64,000 bases of DNA, from positions 1-64,000 of the forward strand of contig CACOSU010000004.1 in NCBI GenBank assembly GCA_902629935.1. The letters run 5' to 3'. Under the pieces are notes generated by a model that had not been told where the DNA came from, searched no databases, and saw only the letters and a program-made list of their open reading frames with translations. Every line of letters begins with the position of its first letter. Position 1 is the stretch's first letter. The translations under genes and the position numbers were made by a program. Of this stretch, positions 8,787-17,455 are shown piece after piece. Source of the DNA: an uncultured Pelagibacteraceae bacterium. GTDB taxonomy: Bacteria; Pseudomonadota; Alphaproteobacteria; Pelagibacterales; Pelagibacteraceae.

Positions 8787-9638
8787 CTATTCTCCAATCT
8801 TTATTCTATAAAACTCTTTAATTTTTAAATCAGCAATAGAAAGTTCTTTTAATACATCCTGAACTTTTTTTTTTGGTTCCATTACCCATGCTTGAGTTAA
8901 CAGAGCGTTTTCTTCTTTAAATTTATTCATCTTACCTAGGCTAATCTTTTTTGCAATGTCGTCCGGTTTTCCTGAATTTTTTAATTCCTCAGCAACTAGT
9001 TCTTGCTCTTTATCAATTATAGCTTGATCGATTGAATTAGACTCTAGTGCCAAAGGGTTTGAAGCAGCAATATGCATAGATAATTGCTTACTAAATGTTT
9101 TTACTGTATCTGATTTATCATTAGTATCTAGTGAGACCATTACTGCTAACTTCGCCACATTGTCTTTTACCACTGTATGTAAATAGTGATTATTTATTCC
9201 ATTTGAATTTTGAATCGTTTTAGCTTTACCTATAGTAATTTTTTCTCCAATTTTAGCAATTAATGCCACTAAGTTTTCTTCAACAGTTTGATCATTTTTC
9301 ATTTTAACTGATTTCAATTCTTCTATATTTGAATTTTTTTGATTATTTAATTCACTTAATTCTTTAACAAAATCAATAAAATCATCATTTTTAGCAACAA
9401 AGTCGGTTTCACAATTAACTTCTATTACTGATTTTTTTTCATCATCCCCACTAACCACAACAACACCTTCTTTAGCATCTCTAGACATTTTTTTTGAGGC
9501 TTTTGAAATTCCTTTAACTCTAAGTATTTCTATTGCCTTTTCTAAATCTCCATCAGACTCTTTAATTGCTAGGTTACAATCTTTAAAGCCAGCTCCAGTT
9601 GCTTCTCTTAATTTTTTTACTTTTTCAATATCACTCAT
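8787..9638 (-). CDS. tsf: Elongation factor Ts
   Basis: EF-Ts is the guanine nucleotide exchange factor that regenerates EF-Tu-GTP. The 283-aa protein has the N-terminal UBA-like domain ([20 protein letters not shown]), the [12 protein letters not shown] linker and the core motif [11 protein letters not shown] that contacts EF-Tu; TDFVAKN is the family signature. It overlaps the rpsB stop by 1 bp (TAATG), the near-universal rpsB-tsf pair, and is probably under the same leader control as rpsB. Confidence 0.97.
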   Translation of the reverse strand: MSDIEKVKKLREATGAGFKDCNLAIKESDGDLEKAIEILRVKGISKASKKMSRDAKEGVVVVSGDDEKKSVIEVNCETDFVAKNDDFIDFVKELSELNNQKNSNIEELKSVKMKNDQTVEENLVALIAKIGEKITIGKAKTIQNSNGINNHYLHTVVKDNVAKLAVMVSLDTNDKSDTVKTFSKQLSMHIAASNPLALESNSIDQAIIDKEQELVAEELKNSGKPDDIAKKISLGKMNKFKEENALLTQAWVMEPKKKVQDVLKELSIADLKIKEFYRIKIGE

Positions 9639-10456
9639 TAATTTAATTTCCCCTTATCTTCATTTGAAAATTTTTTTTCAAGTTTTTCTCTATCAAGCTC
9701 TTGAACAGTTTTTGTTTTATCTTGCGTTTTACTATCTTTTGTTTTTTCTTTCTGATTTTCAGTCTTTGGCATAGAAGTTTTCGCACTATTAATCGTCTCT
9801 TTAATTAAATTACAATAAAGGTCTATAGCTCTTCTTGCGTCATCATTACCAGGAATTGGATAATCTATATTCTCAGGATTAGAGTTACTATCTAAAATAG
9901 CGATAATAGGAATTCCCAATTTAGCAGACTCAGCAATAGCTAATGATTCATAATTCGTATCAATAACAAATACTAAATCTGGAACTTTTTTCATTTCAGC
10001 TATGCCTCCTAAAGATCTTTGAAGTTTATCTTTTTTAACACTCATTTTAAGGAGTTCTTTTTTGGTAAAACCTCTATTTTCTGATGCCAAATCAGTTTCT
10101 AATTTTTTTAATTTTTTGATTGAATTTGAAATAGTTCCCCAATTAGTTAGCATACCTCCTAACCATCTATAATTTACAAAATATTGATCTGTCTCTTTTG
10201 CAACTTCAGCTATAGCTTCAGATGCTTGTTTTTTTGTAGATACAAATAAAATTTTTCCATTATTTGAGATAGTGTCATAAACTTTTTCTAATGCCACTTT
10301 GGTCAACTCAAGAGTTTGAGTTAAGTCTATTATATGAATTGAATCTCTTTTTCCAAAAATGTATTTTTTCATTTTTGGATTCCACCTTAAAGTTTTGTGT
10401 CCAAGGTGAACGCCTGCTTCAAGTAATTGTTGAATTGTTAAGTTAGGTATTTTCAT
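9638..10456 (-). CDS. rpsB: 30S ribosomal protein S2
   Basis: S2 is a late-assembling small-subunit protein that helps bind S1. The 272-aa protein shows [50 protein letters not shown] and [12 protein letters not shown] in the expected order. A charged C-terminal tail of about 40 residues, rich in Lys, Glu, Asp and Thr, extends beyond the conserved core; such tails occur in other alphaproteobacteria. Its start is preceded by a leader with pseudoknot-like pairing that covers the region just before the ATG, pointing to autoregulation. Confidence 0.97.
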   Translation of the reverse strand: MKIPNLTIQQLLEAGVHLGHKTLRWNPKMKKYIFGKRDSIHIIDLTQTLELTKVALEKVYDTISNNGKILFVSTKKQASEAIAEVAKETDQYFVNYRWLGGMLTNWGTISNSIKKLKKLETDLASENRGFTKKELLKMSVKKDKLQRSLGGIAEMKKVPDLVFVIDTNYESLAIAESAKLGIPIIAILDSNSNPENIDYPIPGNDDARRAIDLYCNLIKETINSAKTSMPKTENQKEKTKDSKTQDKTKTVQELDREKLEKKFSNEDKGKLN

Positions 10457-10464
10457 ATTTATTC

Positions 10465-10525
10465 CCGGTTAAGCCACCACAGTAATTTCCAATTAAGGAC
10501 CGGAGGTATAAAACCAAAAACTGTG
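10465..10525 (-). promoter_or_regulatory. rpsB leader with interleaved pairings (pseudoknot-like, probable S2 autoregulatory site)
   Basis: Reading the minus strand, segment a CACAGT (10525-10520) pairs with a' ACTGTG (10483-10478), and b CCGGT (10503-10499) pairs with b' ACCGG (10469-10465). The order a-b-a'-b' is that of an H-type pseudoknot. Segment b' ends 9 bases before the rpsB ATG at 10456, so the fold would cover the ribosome binding region. Ribosomal protein S2 leaders are known autoregulatory RNAs in several bacterial groups; that this one binds S2 is inference. Confidence 0.6.
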
Positions 10526-10549
10526 TGCGTGTTAATTTAATTTATGAAG

Positions 10550-10578
10550 TATTTACAAATATTTTTTAAAATTAACAA
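10550..10578 (-). promoter_or_regulatory. Candidate sigma70 promoter of rpsB-tsf
   Basis: On the minus strand TTGTTA (10578-10573) and TAAATA (10555-10550) are separated by 17 bp, which would start transcription near 10543, just upstream of the structured rpsB leader. AT-rich background makes chance matches common, so this rests mainly on position. Confidence 0.4.
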
Positions 10579-10586
10579 GTGATTAT

Positions 10587-13500
10587 TTAGTGGATAATTG
10601 CTTGAATTTCTTGATTTCTAAGGAGATTTAATGATTTTCTATCCAATTTCCTAGTATTTTTTAATGTAAATTTAATAATATTATCCTCAGTAACTAAATT
10701 AATATTTATAATAGTTTTACCTTCATCTTTTAAAAATGTAGATATAGTTTTAATTTGCTCTGTGGATTGAATATTAAATGATGCCTCATTGATAGGACTA
10801 TTAAATAAATCTTTAAGCGAAGCTATTTTTTGAACATTAATTCTAGTTAATCTATTTTCATCATTAGAAATATTTTTTAATAGTGTTAGAATTAAAGAAC
10901 TACCTTCTTTCAAAATTTCTCTATTTAATTCTAAAACATCTGAAAAAACAAATAGCTCAAATACACCTGATAAATCAGTTAATTTTAAAACAGCATAAGA
11001 ATTTCCTTTAGCAGTTTTTCTTTCATGAACTTTTAAAAGTGTTGCGGCAATGTTAGAATCTTTTAAATCTTCATTTGATACAAAATTCGAGTAATTTGTT
11101 ATTTTATAATCATCAAAAATATCTGTAAATTGATTTAATGGATGATCTGAAATGAAAAAACCTATAGCTTCAAATTCTTTTGACAATCTTTCCTCAAATT
11201 TCCAATCATTGGTTTGAATTAAAATATTATCTTGAAAATTTTCGTCCTCTGAAAATAAGTCAATTTGATTTGTAGATTTATTATCATGCTTATTTTTATT
11301 TTTAACAATAATAGAAGGAATTGACTCAAATAATGTTTGTCTATTTGTATTTAAGTTATCAAAAGCTCCTGCTTTAACTAAACCTTCTAATTGAAGTTTA
11401 TTTATATCTTTTGGATTTACTCTACTTATAAAGTCATGAATTGACCTAAATTTTCCATTTAAAGTTCTTTCTTTTACTATATTTGATATTGCTTCATATC
11501 CTACAGCTTTAATGCCACCTAAAGCATAATAAAATTTATCATTGATTGTTCTAAAATCGGCAAAACATTCATTAATGTCTGGTCTAACAATTTCAATATT
11601 TAATCTTTTTAATTCTTCATAAAACTCACTTAACTTATTTTGGTTAGATATATCCATTGTCATTGAAGCAGCAATAAATTCTTTAGGATAATATGTTTTT
11701 AAAAAAGCTGTTTGATATGAGATAATTGCGTATGCAGCAGCATGACTTTTATTAAAACCATATTCAGCAAATGGTTCTATTTTTAAAAAAATTCCAGCTG
11801 CAACGTCTTTTGCTATTCCATTTTTTACTGCTCCAGCAATAAATCCTTGTTTCTGTTTTTCAAGTTCTGCTCGTTTCTTTTTCCCCATTGCCCTTCTTAA
11901 AAGATCAGCCTGCCCTGCTGTAAATCCTGATAATTTTTGTGCGATTTGCATTACTTGTTCTTGATAAATAATAACTCCATATGTAGGTTTTAAAATATCT
12001 TCTAAAAGTGGGTGTAAATAATCTGGGTTTTGATGTCCATGTTTGCAATCATTATAAGTAGGAATATTGCTCATTGGTCCAGGTCTATACAGAGCAACTA
12101 AAGCAATAATATCTTCAATATGATTTGGCTTCATTTGTACTAACGCTTCTCTCATACCAGCACTTTCAATTTGAAATAGGCCAACTGTTTTGCCAGTGGA
12201 CATAAGATCAAAAACCTTTTGATCCTCGTAACTAATTTTTTCAATATCAAAATCTTTAATATTTTTTCTTACAAGTTTTTGAGTATTATTAATAACTGTA
12301 AGTGTTTTTAATCCTAAGAAATCAAATTTTACTAATCCTGCGTTTTCAGCTGAATACATATCAAATTGTGTAGATGGTAATAATAAATCTGAAGAAATAT
12401 CTTTATACAAAGGAACAATTTCAGTAAGTTTTTTATCTGCTATTACAACTCCAGCAGCGTGAGTGGCAACATTTCTATTAAGCCCCTCTAATTTGAGAGA
12501 TAGGTCTATTAGTTTCTTTACTCTTGGATCGTCATTTATAAGTTTTTGTAATCGTGGCTCTCCAGCAATGCACTGAGTTAAATTTTGTGGTCTAGATGGA
12601 TCAAATGGTATCATTTTCGATATACTGTCGACAAATCCATAAGGTAATCCTAAAACACGTCCAACGTCTCTAATGACCATTCGGGCTTTTAATTTACCAA
12701 ATGTTATAATATGAGCTACACTGTCCTTGTATTTTGTTGTCAGATATTCAAAGACTTGATCTCTTTTATCTTCACAAAAATCTATATCAAAATCTGGCAT
12801 TGAAATTCTATCAGGATTTAAAAATCTTTCAAAAATGAGATTAAATTTTATTGGATCAACATCGGTAATAGATAAACACCAAGCTACTAAAGAACCAGCA
12901 CCCGAACCTCTTCCAGGACCTACAGGAATATCATTATTTTTAGCCCATTTTATGTAATCAGCAACTATAAGAAAATAACTAGAGTATTTCATTTCTACAA
13001 TTATAGAAAGTTCATGGTTTAGTCTATTTTTATATTCTTTATAGGAATTGTTATTTTCTAATTCATCATTGCTTAAACTAAATATCTTATTAAATTTGAC
13101 TTTTAATCCTTCTAATGAGTCTTTTTTTAAAATTTCATCTGCATTTCCTTCTTTATCACTACTAATATTCGGTAATATTGGATTAGAAAAAGAAGGTCTA
13201 TAATTACATCTTAATGGAAAATTATAATTATTTTCTAAAGCCTCTGGTAGGTCCGAAAATAATTTGGACATTTCGTGGTCTGTTTTTAAGTAATGTTGGT
13301 CACTTAATCTTAGTCTGTTTTTTTCATTTATATAAGTTTTATTACCAATGCAAATTAATGCATCATGAGCTTCATGCATTTCTTTATCAACATAAAAAAC
13401 TTCATTAGTCGCAATAATAGGTATTTCAAGATCGAATGATTTTTTTAAATTATATTTTTCAAATTCAATTTCATTTTTATCATTATGTCTTTGAATTTCT

Positions 13501-14003
13501 AAATAAAATTTATCACCAGAAGTACTTTTAATTTTTCTATAAATCTCATCAATTTCATTAAATTTCCCTTTGTCAAACAATTTACCAAATAAACCAAATA
13601 CAGTTCCTGAAAATATTGCAACACCTTCAGAGTTTTTTAATAATTCTTCAAAATCTACGTGTGGGTCTGATAATTCATCGTTTTCTAAATACGAGGAAGA
13701 TGAAAGTAATATTATATTTTTATATCCAACTTCATTTAGAGCAAATAGAGGGAGTAAACCTATTGTTTCTCCAATTTTAAAATTAATTTGTGTTCCAATT
13801 ATTGGTTGTGTACCAGACTTGGATATCTTTTCAGCAAATTCTAGTGCACCACATAAATTTGTAGTATCACATAGGCCCAAGGATTTTAATTTATTATTTT
13901 TAGAATATGCTTGTAAATCATCAATTCTGGCTGCTCCTTCACAAATAGAATATTGAGTATGAATTTTAAGATGATTAAAGTTTTGTGACTCAGATTTAAG
14001 CAT
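10587..14003 (-). CDS. dnaE: DNA polymerase III alpha subunit
   Basis: DnaE is the replicative polymerase subunit. The 1138-aa protein has, in order: an N-terminal PHP domain (residues 8-200, beginning FNHLKIHTQYSICEGA), the polymerase core with PVGPGRGSGAGSLVAW and the catalytic MPDFDIDFCED, VATHAAGVVIA, ALYRPGPMSNIPTY, QEQVMQIAQKLSGFTAGQAD and GFNKSHAAAYAI, then helix-hairpin-helix and OB-fold regions. It ends near residue 1138 without the longest tau-binding tail seen in some relatives. It overlaps lolD by 8 bp. PolC and DnaE2 are excluded by domain order and the lack of an inserted exonuclease. Confidence 0.97.
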   Translation of the reverse strand: MLKSESQNFNHLKIHTQYSICEGAARIDDLQAYSKNNKLKSLGLCDTTNLCGALEFAEKISKSGTQPIIGTQINFKIGETIGLLPLFALNEVGYKNIILLSSSSYLENDELSDPHVDFEELLKNSEGVAIFSGTVFGLFGKLFDKGKFNEIDEIYRKIKSTSGDKFYLEIQRHNDKNEIEFEKYNLKKSFDLEIPIIATNEVFYVDKEMHEAHDALICIGNKTYINEKNRLRLSDQHYLKTDHEMSKLFSDLPEALENNYNFPLRCNYRPSFSNPILPNISSDKEGNADEILKKDSLEGLKVKFNKIFSLSNDELENNNSYKEYKNRLNHELSIIVEMKYSSYFLIVADYIKWAKNNDIPVGPGRGSGAGSLVAWCLSITDVDPIKFNLIFERFLNPDRISMPDFDIDFCEDKRDQVFEYLTTKYKDSVAHIITFGKLKARMVIRDVGRVLGLPYGFVDSISKMIPFDPSRPQNLTQCIAGEPRLQKLINDDPRVKKLIDLSLKLEGLNRNVATHAAGVVIADKKLTEIVPLYKDISSDLLLPSTQFDMYSAENAGLVKFDFLGLKTLTVINNTQKLVRKNIKDFDIEKISYEDQKVFDLMSTGKTVGLFQIESAGMREALVQMKPNHIEDIIALVALYRPGPMSNIPTYNDCKHGHQNPDYLHPLLEDILKPTYGVIIYQEQVMQIAQKLSGFTAGQADLLRRAMGKKKRAELEKQKQGFIAGAVKNGIAKDVAAGIFLKIEPFAEYGFNKSHAAAYAIISYQTAFLKTYYPKEFIAASMTMDISNQNKLSEFYEELKRLNIEIVRPDINECFADFRTINDKFYYALGGIKAVGYEAISNIVKERTLNGKFRSIHDFISRVNPKDINKLQLEGLVKAGAFDNLNTNRQTLFESIPSIIVKNKNKHDNKSTNQIDLFSEDENFQDNILIQTNDWKFEERLSKEFEAIGFFISDHPLNQFTDIFDDYKITNYSNFVSNEDLKDSNIAATLLKVHERKTAKGNSYAVLKLTDLSGVFELFVFSDVLELNREILKEGSSLILTLLKNISNDENRLTRINVQKIASLKDLFNSPINEASFNIQSTEQIKTISTFLKDEGKTIININLVTEDNIIKFTLKNTRKLDRKSLNLLRNQEIQAIIH

Positions 14004-14673
14004 TAGATGATTTTATACTACCATCTCTCATCTCCAATAAATAATCAGCCTTTTTAGCAAAAAATCTATTATGAGTTGCAAAAATAATTATTCTGTTTGA
14101 TTTTTTTTGTTTATTTAAAAGTTTGAAAATATCTTTGGCAGTATTCATATCAAGACTACCAGTTGGTTCATCGGCTAAAATAATTTGAGGATCATTAATA
14201 ATTGCTCTTGCAATAGCAACTCTTTGAGCTTCACCACCAGATAATTGTGAAGGAAAATGATTTAATCTATGTGCAAGACCTATTTCTTTTAATAATTTTT
14301 TTGCCTTTGATATTGCTAATTCTTTGTCATTATTAACCGACAAGGAGGCAAAATACACATTTTCCAATGCTGTAAAATCAGAAAGAAGATTATTTTGCTG
14401 ATAGACAATTCCTATTTTTTTAGCTCTAAATAAATCGTTTTTTTCATCTTCTCTGAAATTAGTCTCAAGATTATTAAATTTAATTGTACCAGAAGTTGGC
14501 TTATCAATTAATGATATTAAATTTAATAAAGTTGATTTTCCAGAGCCGGAAGGTCCCATTATTGCATAAATTTTACCTAATTTAAATTTTTTAGATAAAT
14601 TTTTTAATACCTTAATTTTTTTGTCGATATTAAAATTTTTATTTATATTTTTTAATTCTAAAAAATTATTCAT
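13996..14673 (-). CDS. lolD: Lipoprotein-releasing system ATPase LolD
   Basis: LolD powers extraction of outer-membrane lipoproteins from the inner membrane for transfer to LolA. The 225-aa ABC ATPase has Walker A MGPSGSGKST, a Q-loop (YQQNNLL), the signature LSGGEAQRVAIARAI, Walker B ILADEPTGSLD and the switch histidine in ATHN. It overlaps both lolC/E upstream and dnaE downstream by 8 bp. MacB- and FtsE-type ATPases look similar; the adjacent LolC/E permease decides for LolD. Confidence 0.93.
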   Translation of the reverse strand: MNNFLELKNINKNFNIDKKIKVLKNLSKKFKLGKIYAIMGPSGSGKSTLLNLISLIDKPTSGTIKFNNLETNFREDEKNDLFRAKKIGIVYQQNNLLSDFTALENVYFASLSVNNDKELAISKAKKLLKEIGLAHRLNHFPSQLSGGEAQRVAIARAIINDPQIILADEPTGSLDMNTAKDIFKLLNKQKKSNRIIIFATHNRFFAKKADYLLEMRDGSIKSSNA

Positions 14674-15877
14674 ATTTGAGTGATTTTATAGGGTCCATTT
14701 TAGCAGCTTTAAATGCTGGAAAAATTGAAACTATTACAGTTATTACTATTGAACAAATTGAAATTAATATTATTGAAGATGTATTTATTTCAGATGGCAT
14801 CTTGCTTAAAAAATAAATCTCTTCTGGAAATAAACTTATATTAAATGTTGAGCTAAGAAATTGTCTAAAATTTTCTATGTAAAGAGAAAACGTTACACCT
14901 AAAAAAATTCCAAAAATAGTAGCTGATGTTCCTATTATTACACCTACTAAAAAAAATATTTTTACAATTGATTTATTTAACACACCAATTGACTTTAAAA
15001 TTGCGATATCTCTTGTTTTATTTTTAACTAAAATTGTTAATCCAGAAATTATATTAAAGGCTGCAACAATAATTATTAAAGATAGGATAATGAACATTAC
15101 ATTTCTTTCTACTTTTAAAGCAGAAAATAACGAGCTATTCATATCAGCCCATGTATATACGAACGCATCAGGGTATAATTTTATCAAATTTTCTTTATGA
15201 TATTCAATATTTTTTGGATCTTTAAAATAATACTCGGTAAATCTATCATCTATATTTTTGTCAAAAAAATCTTCTAAGGTATTTAAATTTATATACGCAA
15301 TATTTTCATCATATTCTGATAATCCACTTTCAAAAATTGAGTTTATAAAAAATAATTTTTGTTTTGGTAAAGATCCAACTAACGTTTGAATGCCTGAGGG
15401 TGAGGTAATTGAAACCTCATCTCCAATATCTAGTCCTAAAATATTACTTAAATCTCGACCAATAGAAATTGTATTTTCATTTAAATTTTTAGAACCAAAA
15501 AAACTATCATTATTCGAAATTTCTAGATCTTTAAAATCATTTTCTAAATAACCTTTCAGCAGAATTCCTTTGGTACCATTTTTATGAAAAATAACTGCTT
15601 CTCCGTCATTTGATAATATACCTTTAGCAAAATCTTTGTCTGACATAAAAATAAGTGGTTTGTCGTAAGGTTTGACAACCGCATGAGCATTAAAGCCAAC
15701 TATCTTGTCAATTAAATCTGTTCTAAATCCATTCATGACAGACATCACAATGATAAGAACTGCAACTCCAAGACTTATTCCTATAAAAGAAAAAATAGAT
15801 ATTACATTCAAAAAGCCATCTTTTTTTCTGGCTTTTAAAAATCTAAAAGTAATTTCTTTTTCTAAAGTAGAAATCAA
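14666..15877 (-). CDS. lolC: Lipoprotein-releasing permease LolC/LolE
   Basis: This permease of the LolCDE system recognises lipoproteins in the outer leaflet of the inner membrane. The 403-aa protein has an N-terminal helix (SIFSFIGISLGVAVLIIVMSVMNG), a periplasmic domain of about 200 residues and three C-terminal helices of the FtsX domain with ARDIAILKSIG-like KTRDIAILKSIGVLN, the Lol permease signature, ending AAKMDPIKSLKYE. Only one permease gene is present, as in many alphaproteobacteria where a homodimer replaces LolC+LolE. It overlaps the proS stop by 4 bp. Confidence 0.9.
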   Translation of the reverse strand: MISTLEKEITFRFLKARKKDGFLNVISIFSFIGISLGVAVLIIVMSVMNGFRTDLIDKIVGFNAHAVVKPYDKPLIFMSDKDFAKGILSNDGEAVIFHKNGTKGILLKGYLENDFKDLEISNNDSFFGSKNLNENTISIGRDLSNILGLDIGDEVSITSPSGIQTLVGSLPKQKLFFINSIFESGLSEYDENIAYINLNTLEDFFDKNIDDRFTEYYFKDPKNIEYHKENLIKLYPDAFVYTWADMNSSLFSALKVERNVMFIILSLIIIVAAFNIISGLTILVKNKTRDIAILKSIGVLNKSIVKIFFLVGVIIGTSATIFGIFLGVTFSLYIENFRQFLSSTFNISLFPEEIYFLSKMPSEINTSSIILISICSIVITVIVSIFPAFKAAKMDPIKSLKYE

Positions 15878-17208
15878 ATTGAATTTTTTTGTTTAGTTAT
15901 AATTTCTATAATTTTACTTAATGGTAAATTTTGAGTTTCGCCACCGGTTTCCTTGAACTCTAATAAATCACCCTCACTTTTCTTACCAATAATAATTTGA
16001 TATGGGGCACCAATTAAATTCATTTTTTTAATTTTTGATGAGAAATTCTCATCTGTATCATCAATGATTACATCAATATTTTTTTTGATTAATTCTACAT
16101 TGATATTATTTGCTTTATCTAAAGCTGAGGTGTCATTTTTATTTATCATAGGTATTAAAGCAATATCATAAGGAGCAACAGACAATGGCCATTTCATGAT
16201 TTCATTTTTATCATCATATTTTGCCTCAATTATAGCCCCTACTAACCTTGATACACCAATTCCATAAGAACCCATTTTTACAAAATCTTTTTTACCACCA
16301 GGTAAGTCCACGGATGCACCCATTGCTTTAGAGTATTTGTCACCAAAATAAAAAATATGTCCAACTTCTATCCCCTTGGTAATTAATCTGTTTTCATCTG
16401 AAACTATTTTTTCAAATTCTTTTCTATTAAATTTTTCATCAGTTACAGCATAAAACTGTTCATAATTTTTTCTCATACTTTCTAATGACGATTTTTCTAA
16501 TTGCGTATCATCGCTATTTAAATCAAATATTCTTTTATCTGTAAAAATTTTACTTTCACCTGTGTCTGCAAGGATAATAAATTCATGTGATAAATTTCCA
16601 CCAATAGGTCCTGTATCGGCGGCCATGGGTATTGCTGTTAATGATAATCTTTTAAATGTTTTTAAATAAGAAAGAAAAAATTTATTGTATGAGTAAAAAG
16701 CATCTTCATCAGAAACATCAAATGAGTAAGCATCTTTCATATAAAATTCTCGACCACGCATAATTCCGAATCTTGGTCTTATTTCGTCTCTAAACTTCCA
16801 CTGAATATGATACATAAGTTGCGGTAAAGATTTGTATGATTTTATTGATGATCTAAAAATTTCTGTAACTTGTTCTTCATTAGTTGGGCCATATAACATT
16901 TCTCTATTTTGACGGTCAGTTATTCTAAGCATCTCCTCGCCATAGTCTTCATAACGTCCGCTTTCTTTCCAAATTTCACTCGATTGAATAGTTGGCATTA
17001 ATATTTCTTGAGCTCCAATTTTATTTTGTTCTTGTCTGACAATTTCCTCTATTTTTTTCATCACTTTAAAACCTAAAGGTAACCATGAGTAAATTCCTGC
17101 TGAAGCTTGCTTGATCATGCCTACTCTCAACATTAATTGATGAGATTTGATTTTTGCTTCTGAGGGATTATTTTTTAATATAGGTATAAATGAATTTGAT
17201 AAAAGCAT
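15874..17208 (-). CDS. proS: Prolyl-tRNA synthetase (short alphaproteobacterial form)
   Basis: ProS charges tRNA-Pro. The 444-aa protein has the class II catalytic core: motif 1 region SAGIYSWLPLGFKVMKKIEE, motif 2 IQWKFRDEIRPRFGIMRGRE followed by FYMKDAYSFD, and motif 3 GSYGIGVSRLVGAIIE, then the anticodon-binding domain (from about residue 345). The roughly 180-residue editing insertion of the E. coli enzyme is missing between motifs 2 and 3; this short form is known in alphaproteobacteria. It is flanked by lolC and a DUF1467 gene with 1-4 bp spacing. Confidence 0.95.
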   Translation of the reverse strand: MLLSNSFIPILKNNPSEAKIKSHQLMLRVGMIKQASAGIYSWLPLGFKVMKKIEEIVRQEQNKIGAQEILMPTIQSSEIWKESGRYEDYGEEMLRITDRQNREMLYGPTNEEQVTEIFRSSIKSYKSLPQLMYHIQWKFRDEIRPRFGIMRGREFYMKDAYSFDVSDEDAFYSYNKFFLSYLKTFKRLSLTAIPMAADTGPIGGNLSHEFIILADTGESKIFTDKRIFDLNSDDTQLEKSSLESMRKNYEQFYAVTDEKFNRKEFEKIVSDENRLITKGIEVGHIFYFGDKYSKAMGASVDLPGGKKDFVKMGSYGIGVSRLVGAIIEAKYDDKNEIMKWPLSVAPYDIALIPMINKNDTSALDKANNINVELIKKNIDVIIDDTDENFSSKIKKMNLIGAPYQIIIGKKSEGDLLEFKETGGETQNLPLSKIIEIITKQKNSI

Positions 17209-17209
17209 C

Positions 17210-17455
17210 TTAATTGATCATATTTCTTAAATTTAAATATTCAAATTTAATTAATAGGTAAATTATAATGAAAATGACAGAAGTAATTCCAGTACAATAT
17301 AAGAATTTTTTCAACATTTTTGGATTTTCAGGTGATCCAGGATCCTCACCATCAATTTTTATAGTCTTTTTTCTATTTACATCAATCGGTAAAATAGCAA
17401 AGAAAACTATCCACCATATAATTATATAGATGATAGCTAAGCCTGTTACACTCAT
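17210..17455 (-). CDS. DUF1467 small membrane protein
   Basis: This 81-aa protein has two transmembrane segments (about residues 5-23 and 50-69) linked by a loop with DVNRKKTIKIDGEDPGSPEN. The FAILPIDVN start and the GxxPGSPExP loop are typical of DUF1467, a family found mainly in alphaproteobacteria, often next to proS or lolC. Function is unknown. It overlaps the RNase J stop by 1 bp and lies 1 bp from proS, so it is co-transcribed. Confidence 0.8.
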   Translation of the reverse strand: MSVTGLAIIYIIIWWIVFFAILPIDVNRKKTIKIDGEDPGSPENPKMLKKFLYCTGITSVIFIIIYLLIKFEYLNLRNMIN

